This document shows positions 1-11,356 of a stretch of DNA of 64,000 nucleotides, one piece after another. Origin of the DNA: Rhinopithecus roxellana (lineage: Eukaryota > Chordata > Mammalia > Primates > Cercopithecidae); the NCBI RefSeq assembly GCF_007565055.1, contig NC_044570.1, positions 13,483,602 through 13,547,601 on the forward strand, in the 5' to 3' direction. The position numbers were made by a program, and so were the translations under genes. A model generated the notes under the pieces. It was not told where the DNA came from. It saw only the letters and a program-made list of their open reading frames with translations, and ran no database searches. Numbering within the stretch: position 1 is the stretch's first letter; each line of letters begins with the position of its first letter.

Positions 1-838
1 GGGGGTGTTAGGGGTCTTGGTGACCACTCTTCATGTTCATGGTGGATCAGAAGGGGGAGTGTCACTCCAAGGTACAGGCCATAACACTGTGGGATAGGGA
101 ACATATGCCCACTATGTATTTGTCTCTGCACAGGAAAACATTCCGTACAAGATGTTACAGGTAACATGGCCATTAACCTGAAGTCAGGGGTTTTTGCCTG
201 ACCCTGGTGCTCCAGCAGTTTCAATGGGCTCACAGCCTGTAATGGAGAAGCCGGATTCATGGTTGGGATCCATGGCTCTCTCCACTCTCCCTGTCCATAT
301 TCACAAACACTTGAGTGAACCCATACAGTCTATCCATCCCCTGTAAAAACACAAGCATAGACTCGTCTTTATATCAGTAAATCTGCTGAGCATTTCCATT
401 ATTTTCTTCTGGGGATTTTCATTACACCTTTGGGTATACTTTCCTTTTTCCCTCTAACATTTACCAATGTCATCCTGCTGCAGTCTTAAAATCTGTCAGA
501 TTTCATTTGGAGCTAAACCTCATAGGTTACAATCTTCTGTGGGTGCAACTCCGGGGACATGCTGGCAAGGAGGACAGGCCTGTAGTGGCTACAGTCTGGA
601 TGTGAGGCTAATGAAACATATGAGTAAAGGCAGAGGGATTTTGATGTGGTAATGCACGAGAAGCGTGTGCTTGTTGAAATCCAGGACAAATCAGTTTATC
701 TGCTCATTATCTAGAAATAGTGGTCCACGAAGTTGTGTGGGAGAGCAAATTTGAGAAATATAAAAAGCAGCAGCACGAGAGCCAACAGCTTGCTGCAATT
801 TTAGAAACCATTTAAACAGCTCTGGTTCTAGGAGGCTT

Positions 839-1222
839 TTAATAGTGGAAGTCCCAATTTACATTTACAACACAGGCCCAATTTACAACGCAGGCGGAAT
901 CATGGGAATCATGGACAGTGTTAATGGGAGATGAAGCAGTGAGCTGTAAAACCTGAATTATTGACATTAGTTCTGAGCGTTGAGTTAAAACTTCAGGGGA
1001 TTTTATTGTTTGTGTATGCTTAGGCCTATAAGTAGCTGTGGGACGTTTGGAAGAGCTATCAGTAAAATAGATCTGGTTGCCTGAAATGGGTTTGTGATGA
1101 GCAATCACAGAGAAGATGAAAGGTAGAACTTTTAAAATTGCAAAATTTTGCCTGATGGATAATGTTTGTCTATTATTCCTACCTTCAAAATCTGCAAGAG
1201 CCATTTGCCACGCAGTCAACAT
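839..1222 (-). pseudogene. RNase H domain relic of class II ERV pol
   Basis: A 127-codon minus-strand frame carries FTDSSS followed about 20 residues later by a helix reading SELMSIIQVLQ. This resembles the first catalytic Asp strand and the Glu-containing helix of retroviral RNase H. The corresponding copy in duplicon B is at about 30650-31050 with its own frameshifts. The frame runs on past the domain into unrelated residues, so it is a shadow of the original pol frame and not a gene. Confidence 0.6.
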
Positions 1223-1853
1223 TTCCCATGCTACACCTGTTGTTGGGAATCAACAACGTAGTTCTAGACTGACTCTTAAAAGGGAAGAATAATTTTGTCA
1301 GGATCGTATCTCTATAGCACTTTTGATCTGTGTCTACCCATTTTTTAAGCTGAGTAAATAGAGAAAGATAAACTTGCAGATATTTTACTGTCTTAATTTT
1401 TTTTAAAGACATTCAATTACAATTACAAAATTTTTCTACTAACTGTGCTATAATTCCTGTTCTAGAATGGTGTAGGAAGAATGAAGAGAACCAAAGGTTT
1501 TCTGGCTCTAGCAGGGAGGAATATGCATGCGGAAGCATCTGCTCTGCAAGCTGTAACTCAGCTTCTGTCTCCCTAGTAAATTGCTGAGGAGAACATAATG
1601 AATAATCTCCATGGAATGGCTGAGTGTTTGATTTGATAAGTAACAATACCTAGCATTGGGAACAGCCAATTCATATCCTCTAATAATTGTAAATCCTTTA
1701 AGGTTTGTAATGTCTCCCTATGGAGAACTATTTTCTAAGGCCGAATATTTCTTTCAGTAACAATAGTGCCTATGTATTGGTATGGGAAGGTTGTTTCTAC
1801 CCTTTCTTGAGCTGTTTTGTGATTGCATTTGTTCAAAACCTGTTTGGTTTCAT

Positions 1854-2063
1854 TCAGCAACTCCAAAGTAACTGCTCCTTAGGAGCAAACAAAAGAGTAT
1901 CATCCATATAATGAATGATGTAGGCAGTAGCAAATATATTCTGAGACTTCTTTAATGACTCTTCTACAAAATACTGATGTAGCATAGGAATGGTGAGCAT
2001 GCTTTGGGGTAAATCTTTCCACTGGTAATGGAAATCAGGTAGTTTAAGATTAATAGAAGGCAT
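1854..2063 (-). pseudogene. Reverse transcriptase fragment with YMDD box
   Basis: A 69-codon open stretch contains HYMDD followed by a hydrophobic strand, the catalytic palm motif of retroviral reverse transcriptase. WKDLPQSML lies about 30 residues upstream, as expected for the preceding palm and fingers segment. It is part of the class II ERV fragment and continues, out of frame, into connection and RNase H sequence at lower coordinates. It is only a relic: there are no flanking intact frames, and the rest of the polymerase upstream is missing because the element joins unrelated ERV sequence near 2235. Confidence 0.8.
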
Positions 2064-2239
2064 AGAGAAGGGAAATCAAGGCTTAACCTTTTCATGTAAG
2101 GGTATAGTAAGGAAATAATTTTTAAAATCAACTACTATGAGAGGCCAGTCCTTGGAAGGGCTGCCAGGAATGGCAGACCTTGCTGTAATGCACCCATTGA
2201 TTAAGTCTTTACATTAATAGCTCTGAAATCATGTAGTAA

Positions 2240-2599
2240 TTTGCTTAACATGACTGCCAAAAGGCCAGAATCAATTTTACAGTGCTTACAAAGGTCTGGG
2301 TTATTTTCCAAGTTAAAGAAAACTTGTACATAAGAAACTTGTACAATGGCTCTTTCATCTGAAGAAAAGAACTGATAATTAGATAATATTAAGAAAAAAT
2401 TTTATCTCAGAAGACCAGGTGTTTTTGTGTTAGAGCTGGTGTAATTTCACTGCCTTTGTGTGTATAATATGAGCGAAATTTTTTTCTCAGAGTCTCGAAG
2501 GCAAAGAAATCCCAGTGTTTCAGAATGCACTGGAGAAAAGGACAGACTGAAGGTACTTTGTTACCAAACAAAAAATGGGAAAGATAAACTGTCCCATAT

Positions 2600-2646
<47 letters not shown>

Positions 2647-3415
2647 TTCATTTATTTATTTATTTGTCAAATTGGCACTGGGTGGGGAAATGATAAAAAG
2701 TGTCCTCTTTGTTATTTCTTATCTCCCAACTCCTTTGTGTCAGGTGAGAAATACAGAGGCCCGTCAGGGATGCCATCATAAGTCCATCTATGTTTCTGGG
2801 AAGCTAACTGGCAGGAATAATCCTGTTTGTCTATGTAAGTCCCTAACTCTCCACTGGTGATTCCCTAATTGTCTTCAAAGCCCATTCAACCCAAAAAACT
2901 TACAGGTGCCTGGAAAGCCTAAGAGAGACTATATAGTAGTAGGATTCAAGCAAGAGTCTTTATAATAGAGTTTGAATCTTTATACTATCCCTGGCTTCCT
3001 TTACTATAGTCCTAACAAAACAGTGGCATCACTGTGAATAAAACGTATTGAATTTGAAACATAACATCCTCTTCTTGTGTAGATATTAATATCGTTGGAT
3101 ACAGAATAGGTGCCTCAAAAAACAAAAATGAAAAAATTTTGAATGCCTTTCCTGCTTTTATAAAAACATCAGCCCTGAGGTTCGAATTTGTCTCTCAAGA
3201 TCAGATTTCTTTGAATGTTGAAAGTGGAGATTTTCAGCTTACAGATGGGACATCGTGTCTTACAACTATTAACGAGACATGGAAGAGAAAGTTGGAAACT
3301 AGATGTTTTAGGCAAACAGCTGACAAGGTGCTACACTGAGGAAAATCCCATTTTATTAGGTGGTTCTGTAGAATCTGAAATATTAGATGAAAATTCTGAT
3401 TCCAAAGCGTGTACA
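2240..3415 (-). mobile_element. Class I ERV leader/gag 5' fragment, copy A
   Basis: This minus-strand block aligns with 32905-34040 of duplicon B. A shared minus-strand CKHC-type stretch near 2250-2290 is also found at 32900-32960 and 35430-35480, and on the plus strand at 36890-36940. In the longer copies this stretch is followed by a proline-rich segment and then a gammaretrovirus-like capsid segment. Copy A is cut just before that point and abuts class II pol. I read it as 5' untranslated/leader plus gag N-terminal sequence. The identity of the CKHC stretch itself is uncertain. Confidence 0.5.
2597..2665. repeat. (ATTT)n microsatellite
   Basis: About seventeen tandem ATTT units lie inside the ERV fragment. 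The matching place in duplicon B (about 33268-33292) has only a short ATTT/T-rich stretch, so the array either expanded in copy A or contracted in B. The apparent 'IYLF' repeat frames here are artefacts. Confidence 0.95.
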
Positions 3416-4899
3416 GAAAAGTGACCACGAAAACTCATTGTCACCTGCCGTGTATTTCCCTCACCCGAAAAAAGCGAGTATTTTTTGGAAGTCCATTGCT
3501 TATACCAAAAACGAGCATGTTTCCATGCTGTTCCTGTTTTTCAATCAGTTTCTTTTCGAGCATATCTTTGTGCACAAAGCACAAAGATCTGTCTATGTCA
3601 CACTACGTTTCTTCATATGAGTGCGGTGAAGGTTTGTGCAAGTTTACTGATATGTGTCTATAGTCCATTTTTTTGTAAGCTCTACCTTTGTTTCTAGAAG
3701 TTATACCAAGGACCCCCAAACTACCTAACTTTTCTCTGCTGCTATGGAGAGACCAACCCTAACTGCTTAACTAGCAGCCATGAGCAAGAATTGATCTTTC
3801 TAGTTACATCCTGCTAGGGAGAGGGGAAGTGCAAGGAAATACAGCAGCTGGAGCTCCGCCTGAGGGGAGGATAACGTTTCCCAGAAACACGGTGTTTTTG
3901 CAAGTGGTTTCATTTGCAGTACCATTTGCAGTTTGATTTCCTCTAAGTGAGAAGAAAAAATTGGGGGTTATCAAAATGTATGTGTTAAAATGAGATGAGC
4001 TGAGGAAATAAACAGCTTACCAATTCTGAGGCTGCTGACATGTCCTGATAACTGAGGGCTAGAGTTATGCCAGAGAAGTTGTGGGTACATGGGGCTTGGC
4101 TTTGATTAGCTTCCTTTTTCTGATCCCCACAAACACAAACATCCTCTGACTATGAGTCCACAATGTACTCTTATTACTTGGCAAGATGTGTAGAATAATT
4201 GTCCAGAACAAAGATATTGTCACATACTTTAAAATATTAATCTTTATTATGTTTTCTACTTAGCTGCACTGGAGATTTCTGTTTGGCTCACAGGAATTAA
4301 CAGGAATAGTCTAAATCATAGGCAAATTCTAAAGACAACTAATGAGATTAGAAGATAATGGCCCATGTAAGTTTTGAAATTAGCTTTTCTCCTTTCCTTG
4401 TTCATTTCCATAAAAAACAAATTTAATTGGCTGAGTCGATTGCAAAGTAGTCTATAATTTAAGAGTTAAACTAATTATTGGCATAACCTGCAGGCCAAAT
4501 AATTATTCTTATATAGGCTTCCTATTTGGCTTTGATGAAACTTCTTTATGAGGAAACTTTGATGAGACCTATTCAAGCCAACACAACCATGAGTTTCACT
4601 TCCAAATACCTATGAGTTGGGTAAACTTTTCACTTCTTGGCATCAGAAAAAAAAGAAAAAGAAAAAATCAGTGACTTTCTTTGATATTTGGGGTTTTGTT
4701 GGGACTGTTGCAGGGCCTAAAATGGCCTTTCCTTTATAGCTTATTTGTAATGACTTCTAGCCCTTTTCTACCTTCTGGCTTTGGGAAATACTGCCTCTGG
4801 TTAGAAAAAAATAGTGGAATCCTTAAGGCAAATATGGATGCACAGCAACATTTTTCTTGATGTCACACCCTTCTCAGTAAGTACTGGTTTCCACTTAGG

Positions 4900-5180
4900 G
4901 GAGACAAAGAGTTTGTCATGCAGCCCTTCCTATGGAGGCTTCTTTGTGGGCCAAAATATCTCTGCCTAGTACTAAAGTGAGACTTTCAAGAATTATTTAA
5001 TTGGTCTGACTACATAGAAGGTGGTTTCAACTATAACTAATGGGCTGACAAATTACTTTGCAGACACATCCTTCATTGTCACGTGATGGGAGCAGAGAAA
5101 GCCTAGACTGGATATCAGAATAAAGAGACCTGCTCCAGTTTCCAGAAATAAGTCTACTTTCCTCCCTTCCACATCAACAA
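4900..5180 (-). pseudogene. Retroviral aspartic protease relic with ETG for DTG
   Basis: The minus strand reads VDLFLETGAGLFILIS around 5110-5160, the flap-strand/active-site block of a retroviral protease. Near 4940-4970 it reads LGRDIL, the C-terminal 'GRD' block. The catalytic Asp of the D-T/S-G triad is Glu here (codon within 5134-5142). Copy B has the same Glu at 39694-39702, so the change probably predates the duplication. Stops lie between the blocks. Confidence 0.72.
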
Positions 5181-5388
5181 TCACCCAAGGCTTTTGAAGA
5201 GTGTGGAACCCAAAGAGTTTAGCAGCTATTAGAGCTGGGAAATTGATCTCCAGGAACTGTCAGTCCTGATGGGCCATTTGTGAAACTGGTCCTGGACTTA
5301 GTGACATACTTCTCTAAAAGCAGCACTCCCTTCAGTGATCACCACCGTAGGTTGGACAGTGTTAATTTGGCTTCCTATTGTTGTCTCA

Positions 5389-5430
5389 GCATTTCTTGGT
5401 AAAGTGTCCTGTCTTGCCACACTGATAGCA
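5389..5430 (-). pseudogene. Gag nucleocapsid CCHC zinc knuckle
   Basis: The minus strand encodes CYQCGKTGHFTKKC, a perfect C-x2-C-x4-H-x4-C knuckle that in retroviruses binds packaging RNA. A TGA stop follows the last Cys directly. Copy B at 39943-39984 differs by one Lys-to-Arg change and has the same TGA. The upstream basic run is in another frame, so a frameshift separates them. Confidence 0.88.
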
Positions 5431-5639
5431 GTTAGCAGGTGCCACTCAGGGACCTGGATTTTTACAAAATTGTATTGCATTAGGTAGAGCCTCTGTACTT
5501 TTCTTGTATTTACTCTTCTTCTTTTGTGCCTCCTCATGTTTCCTATTGTAATATCTGAAGTAGCCACTTTCAGGAGGTTCTTTAGTGTGTTATTGAGGTG
5601 AAAAAGCTAGCTTGACTTAGGGAGACAACAAGGAAAGGG

Positions 5640-6360
5640 TCCCTGGAAACCACCAGTCTGCATGTTTGTGTCTCATTTACACATAACCCATAAGAAGCCT
5701 GGAAAAAAGGAGGCTGCAGACACCAATTTGACAACCAACATGGGGGTTGTATCTCGAGATCCATATCTTCACAGACAGAAGAATCTTCAGTTCATTCAGA
5801 TAAAAATCTTGAACAAAACTCTGGCTCACTGTGGTAAGAAAACCAGCCCTGGCACAAAAATACCCTTGTCTTTTGTATAATCAGTTAGTTCGCAGGAACT
5901 AGTTTCTGGTCCATTTTTTGGCATAAGCACAGTGGGTCCTGGTGGGTTATGCTTGGCACAAGTCTTTTGCTCTTTGGACCATGAGCCTTGTTCTTCATAT
6001 ATACTATTTTATTTTCTCATTAAGCCTGGGCCAAATTCTTGAGCCAAGTTCTTACATCAGCTCCTGATAGGTCATGGGATGAGCTGAACAGCTGCTATAA
6101 GTCATGGCTACACCACCTTATTTTCTTGGCAAATTTCTTGAGTTAAGCTAATTATTCTCAGTCCAAGACCCTGGATCAAGATTAATCACATGGTCTTCAA
6201 AACAGCCCACTGACTGAAAGCATTTAATTCTCTTGCTAGTTCATAATAACTCTGAACCACAGTCTCATAGCAGGAAAACACAGTTGGACCCTTCTTTTCA
6301 CCTGCAGAGAGCTTTGTTCCTGTGCTTTTCATTTTTTCATTTTTTATTTTTGGTTTAATC
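5640..6360 (-). mobile_element. LTR-like block (antisense), copy A-1
   Basis: This stretch shares word order with 9600-10330 (for example 'tcagctcctga', then an 'agctga-cagc' motif, then 'aagacagcccac'-like sequence), consistent with two diverged LTRs of one family. Copy B is at 40210-40870. A pyrimidine-rich run follows at 6320-6410 on the plus strand, which would be a polypurine tract for an antisense element. Boundaries and family are not certain. Confidence 0.4.
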
Positions 6361-6399
6361 TCAACTTTCTTTCTGAGATTCCTAATTTTTTCTTTTTTG

Positions 6400-9300
6400 G
6401 ACTAAGACAAACATCTTTGGGTATAATCTTAGACAAAGAATAACGTAACATACTGGTGCATTGGTGAGATTACAGCATACATTTTTGCTTAGGCTGAGAA
6501 GAAAATAATTCATCAGAATGGTAAAAATAGACTTTAAACTTTCACATTCATTTCAAAAATGTATTGCTTGTTTCAAGACTTGTTTTTATTATTATTATTA
6601 TTATTTCATAAGGAGCCTGGCAATCACATGAGATTTAAAGGAGATCTTAGGGAAACTGGAAGTTTCAGCCTGAGGCTACATCTCAGTGTTACCTTATTTC
6701 CCTCAGGCTAATTCTGGTCTATGACAGCTCATCAGGCCATTGGCACAAGGACTTCCCATTTTTATCTATTGAATTTACAAATTTTCTTTTCACAGCTATA
6801 AAGTCTTCATATTTTTTTGTATGCAGTATTGTGGGCGTTTTTACAGCCTAGCTATATAGGTTTGCTTAATATAATCACACAGTGTCTTAGTTATTAAGAA
6901 TGTAATTTAAAACTGTGTTTGTGATTTCCCTGAAGTAAGGGGAATTCAAGATTACAGTAAAAAGTTTTACCTATAAAGGGCCTTTTTGTCCCTCAATAAC
7001 AAATATTCGTGGCACTGTATGGGAGGGATTTGACCCCAAGTGAATACCCTTTCCTTTATTTGGAAGATTTGCAAATATATTATTTTGCTCCATATAAAAG
7101 CTACATCACGAAACAGGTTAATTTTTGCCTGTTGGGAGATATGCAGTGGAGACAGCCTGTGAAACCCCAGATCTCTCTTTCTAACTTTGAACAAGAAGAA
7201 TTTTGTTTCAGAATATTTCACCTGGCATTTGTAACCTTCCAGCACATCCTAGTGAAATGAGATTTCTTTTCTACCTGAAGACTTGTCAATCCATTGTCCA
7301 AAACAGTTTTCAAATTCTTTTCCAATATATTTTCAGCTATCAGTGATTAGGCCCCATTTCCTATCTGTAAACAGGCAGCCTTCACTATTAATTGTTGGGA
7401 GAAAGACAATGTCAAAGGGCAGATTTTAGCCTCTTTGCTTTCCCCATCTAATGAAGGGCCATTCAGCCGTTCAGTTTCTATGCTTTTGAGCCACCTGTTC
7501 TGGATTGCAATAACTTTGGATGTAAAATGTTTGAAAGTCAATCTATCTCATTCTCTGAGATTCTGATGTTTCACTGGGAACGTAGTTAGGAAAACCAAAG
7601 TTAGTATAAACACACTTACTCTATTAAAATGTCCTGCACAAATTTTACTACTACATAGCATTATGCACGACCTCTGGGGTAACTTGCAAGCCTTTGGAGT
7701 TCGATGGATCTAGGACAAAAGCAGGGCAGAAAGCTAGGGCTATGCACAGGTTAGTATTCCTAGTGCTGCTGTGTGGCTCCTCCAGATTTGTGAGTAAATG
7801 TTATGCTTGCATTTGTGAGTGGCACCTATGACAGTTTTCAGGGGCACAGATGAGACAGAGGAAAAAGATGAAAAGGATACCCTAATACTTTCTGTTTATC
7901 CTGGGTAACACCAAAAGGAGGCAAGCCATGCAAATGATGTCTTGTTTCCCCTGTGTTTCTGTATGACACCAAAGCATCAGTACACTGTACTCCCCTTAAG
8001 TGCACTTGGAAGTTCTGGTACCTCATTGATCCTAAATTTAAAAACAATAACAATAGCTTTCAATTGACAACAATGTGGCCATTTTCCTGACAAGAGGCCT
8101 GGCCTTCTCAAAGAAGCATAATTTCAATAATATCTAACAGTTATGTACTTTTGTTCTTCAAAAAATCCCTACATTTTGTAAACATTGTAAAATTTCCCCT
8201 GCCCCTTGGGAACCATATAAGGTAAGTCTACAATACGCAATGGTACAAAGTCAAAGAGACAAATCTCTAGAGAAGCGTCAAATGCAATTTCTGGGTGCCC
8301 TATCTCCATCCTTTGTCTAGGACTCAGAATAGTCATATAAAAACCACCCCTGGTTTTGCAATCCCAGGAAACCTCCAACTCTACTCTTGCCCCTGTAACA
8401 AAAGCACAATGCACATGGTGCTTCTAAGGTTTACATTTCCTTCTCGTTGTGGTAAACTTATACACATAAAGCCAGACTTAGGACAGTTTCCTGATGACCC
8501 TGATAGACATACACAAGCTTTACAAATTTAAACTGTTTCATTTATCTGCAGAAATGCAGTGCAACTATTAAGCCACGTTTTAACTACTGTGGAGAAACAG
8601 GCAGCAGTACAGACAGGCTGCAAAGGAATTTGAAGATGAACAACTGACATCCCATAGTTAGTCAAGAAATAAACACAGGTGAAAGATGAAAGTGGATTAA
8701 AGAAAAGAATGACTATTTCCAACAGGAAGTAAAACAGTGCTGTTTGCAAACCCTAATGGAAGCCTTAGTAAACCCATAGGTGAATGGAAGAGAAAAGGCT
8801 TTCTACTGTGCCTATTAGCAAACTGCCAAAAAAAACAGAACAAAACTTTTTTATTACTCTAAACTGTCCTCATTGAATCACAAAACAGAAAAATTCTCTC
8901 AGTATCTTTGGAAAGGCTGAGAGAAGCTTTAGCAAAATGTAACTATCTCCTAGTTCAATTTGTTTCTCTACTATCCTGTTATATCAGAACAAAACTACAG
9001 AAGCAGGCTGTGGGATCAGATAGCACTTTGGAAAACCTCTTGGGGTGGACTTTTTGATCATTTTAAACTAACAAGAGCTGAAAATAGGAAACCTAAGAAT
9101 TAGAGGGTTGTCACAGGATAATGAAAAAGATGTTACTGGTCAATTCACAGGCCTACAAGATCTAGAATCCCCAAGATGCACCTGCTGATTTCTACTTGGT
9201 GACAAGCCAGGGCACTTTAAATGGAATTTCCCAAGTGAAAAAGAATATAAATGAACCTTGTCCAGCCTGTGGGGGAGACCAGTGAATGTAGAAATTTTCC

Positions 9301-9470
9301 CAGGTCCAGCGTGTGTTTCACAGATTGTTCAGCAGGAATAATGGGTCCCCAGCTCTACCAGTCTTCATGATCTACAGGATTCAAGCAATTCTGGAGGTAA
9401 AATGGAAATTAAACAACAACAACAACAGCAAAATTTTTCTAAATTCCGGAGCCTGTTTTTCTCTTCTTCT
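6400..9470. other. Duplicon A internal block with no recognised gene
   Basis: About 3 kb aligns almost end to end with 40900-43965. It lies between two LTR-like blocks, so it may be internal ERV sequence in antisense. The minus-strand frames at 6967-7245, 7347-7541, 7838-8053 and 8169-8414 partly match frames in copy B at 42099-42374, 42445-42645 and 42704-42922. I recognise no domain in any of them, and both copies have frameshifts and stops. A (CAA)n run sits at 9412-9430. Confidence 0.5.
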
Positions 9471-9479
9471 CTCCTAGTG

Positions 9480-10400
9480 GCTCTCCTCCGCCACTAGTGA
9501 AGAGAGCTAGCTAGCTAGCGTTATGTAGACAGAAAGAGAAGTGTCCCCAGAAACTTCTCAGCCCACTGGTCAGTGCCTCATTTCCACATAAGATAAGGAG
9601 CAGCCTGGAAGAAAGAAAAAAAAATTCAAGTTGCAGACAGCAATAAATGAACTAGAACAGGAAGTTGTACGTGAATACATGTCTGTAGCTCCACAGATAG
9701 AACCTCCAGCTCCAGCTCCCTCAGAAACTTGCAGAAACTTCAAGCTTACTCAGATGGGAGATCAAGGCCTGAAATAGCAATAGCTTTCTCCATTTTATAA
9801 TCCGTGGGCTTCCAAAAATGTTTCTTTTCCTTTTGTGAAGATAAACAGGCTGGGAGAGAGGGAGAAAGTGCCTTCCAGGGAACACTTTTCTTTTCTTCTT
9901 GGATTGTGATTCCCACCTCTATGAATCATTACTTCAGCTTCAGATTAGTTCGGGACAAAATTCTAGGCCATGGTTTCACTTCAGCTCCTGAAAGTTTGTT
10001 GGCTAAGCTGAGTAGCCACTATGTATATTCAGTTGAATCACTAGCAGGTACTGGTCCAAGGTCTCAGGCAAAGCTTTCTGATTGGGCTGGGATCTGAGGC
10101 CCCAGGCCCAACTAAGTCACATGTTTTTTAAGACAGCCCACAGAATAAGTCAATTTCTCACTGCTCACAGCACACAAAGTCCCTAAACCCACATTTCAGA
10201 TTGGTTAGACCACTTTGATCACATCTCTGCTGGCATCGTGTATTTTTCTTTTGCTTATTAAACTTTTTCTTCAACCTCGGGACTCTTCAGTCTTCTAAAT
10301 CATTCTGCAATCTTTATTCTTCTAAAGCATACAAAAGAGATCCCCAGTATTACCTTAGATAAGTAGAGACTGTTACGTGTTTGTGCACTGGTGAGATGAG
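9480..10400 (-). mobile_element. LTR-like block (antisense), copy A-2
   Basis: Similar to 5640-6360 in the same orientation, and more distantly to the reverse complement of the LTR at 47770-48880 (the 'cttggcctgagaccttg' type of motif). If it is a 5' LTR of an antisense element, 6400-9470 would be the internal part. I could not find a convincing primer binding site. Homology with duplicon B ends before this block, near 9330. Confidence 0.4.
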
Positions 10401-10914
10401 AAGAAAAAACAAAAAACTTTCCGGCCTCAACATCTGAAGCTCAGCTCTCTCAGACTGCAGCATGGTACCTGGATATGCTTTTATCACAAGAGAGCATCTA
10501 ACAAGTTTATGAATCATTTAAGCCCATTTTTCCTGACATACATTCAAAAGACATTTATATTTTTCTGCCCATTTTTCCTGACATACATTCAAAAGACATT
10601 TCTGTTTTTCTGCTTTATAAATCTTGTTTTCTGCAAAATGTTTTTTCTCTCAGTCGACTACATTACCTTTCTCCACTCTTTCTTGACACTTTTGGTGCAT
10701 GCATAAAAGGATATTGGATAAAAGTTGATTGTCAGGGTCTTCTTGGAACTAACAGAAAAGGCAGCAGAAATCATCATATGACTCACAATAACTCATGAAC
10801 TGAAACATTCAGACAGCACAACTAAAAACCATGGGGATTTTATTCTTTTGGAGTTTTATTTCTGAATGTACATTTGATTTATTATTTTCCTGAAGAACTT
10901 ACCAGATTTTAGTT
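10401..10914. other. Intergenic sequence without a recognised gene
   Basis: Moderately AT-rich unique-looking DNA between the duplicon A LTR-like block and the first Alu. The only internal structure I see is the 45-bp tandem duplication at 10522-10611. Confidence 0.6.
10522..10611. repeat. 45-bp tandem duplication, two units
   Basis: Units 10522-10566 and 10567-10611 begin 'gcccatttttcctgacat' and differ at only two positions near their ends. This makes it a recent local duplication compared with the surrounding decayed DNA. Confidence 0.93.
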
Positions 10915-11212
10915 AAGGGGGACAGGTGTGGTGGCTCATGCTTGTAGTTTTAGCACTTTGAGAAGCTGAGATGGTGATCTCATTTGAAACTAGAGGTTCA
11001 ATACCAGCCTGGTCAACACAGCAGAACCTGTATCTCTACAAAAAAACTAAGCTGAACTTGGTGTTGTGTATTTGTAGTCTCAGCTACTCATAAGGCTGAG
11101 ATAGGGGGATCACTTAAGTCTGGGAGGCAGAGGTTGCAGTTATCCAAAATCAAAACACTGCCCTCAACAGAGTAGAACCCAGTCTCAAAAAATAAATGAA
11201 AGAATAAAATTA
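10915..11212 (+). mobile_element. Old Alu (AluJ-like), sense
   Basis: A dimeric Alu with a degenerate 'ggtgtggtggctcatgc' start, the middle A-rich linker near 11040 and a second monomer ending in an A-rich tail with ATAAATGAAAG sequence. Heavy divergence suggests an AluJ-age copy. Confidence 0.9.
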
Positions 11213-11356
11213 TATAAGGGCCTGAGAGATGTTAATTAAGTAGCTTATATTACACAAGGGATGTGAAAAGTATATGGAAATGTAGTTTAACAGAAACTGA
11301 GAGAGTAAATATTTATGCAGCTGGAATAGCTAGTTTAGGAATACATTCAAGTGGAT

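Larger units (their letters stand above)
1..2235 (-). mobile_element. Class II (HML-like) ERV env-pol fragment, duplicon copy A
   Basis: This is a decayed betaretrovirus-like provirus read on the minus strand, so its order is reverse transcriptase (high coordinates) to env (low coordinates). About 1-330 aligns with the env surface-subunit region of copy B at 29388-29720. Around 551-580 the minus strand reads a Cys-Pro-Pro-Cys pair, as in the C-x2-C half of an integrase zinc-binding domain. About 850-1250 has an RNase H-like stretch (FTDSSS, then SELMSIIQVLQ). About 1854-2063 has a reverse transcriptase core with an intact YMDD box. Frames change and stops are frequent, so no product is expected. 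Assignment to class II rests on this gene order and the motif style; the exact HML group is not resolved. The fragment stops abruptly near 2235 against class I gag sequence. Confidence 0.8.
3420..5620 (-). mobile_element. Class I ERV nucleocapsid-protease-pol fragment, copy A
   Basis: This minus-strand gammaretrovirus-like segment aligns with 38010-40160. The order on the minus strand is a basic K/R-rich run (about 5490-5560), a CCHC zinc knuckle (5389-5430), then a protease relic (about 5180-4900). Sequence from 4900 down to 3420 should be protease end and early reverse transcriptase, but I cannot recognise it. In-frame stops and frameshifts are numerous. Assignment to class I rests on the single knuckle directly upstream of protease and on the protease style. 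Confidence 0.65.
1..9330 (+). repeat. Duplicon copy A (direct repeat of 29388-43960)
   Basis: Three collinear blocks align with B: 1-2035 with 29388-31830; 2240-3415 with 32905-34040; 3420-9330 with 38010-43960. Substitutions and small indels are frequent, so the duplication is old. Relative to B, copy A lacks about 4 kb at 3415/3420 and about 1 kb near 2235, and it extends beyond the left window edge. Confidence 0.9.
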
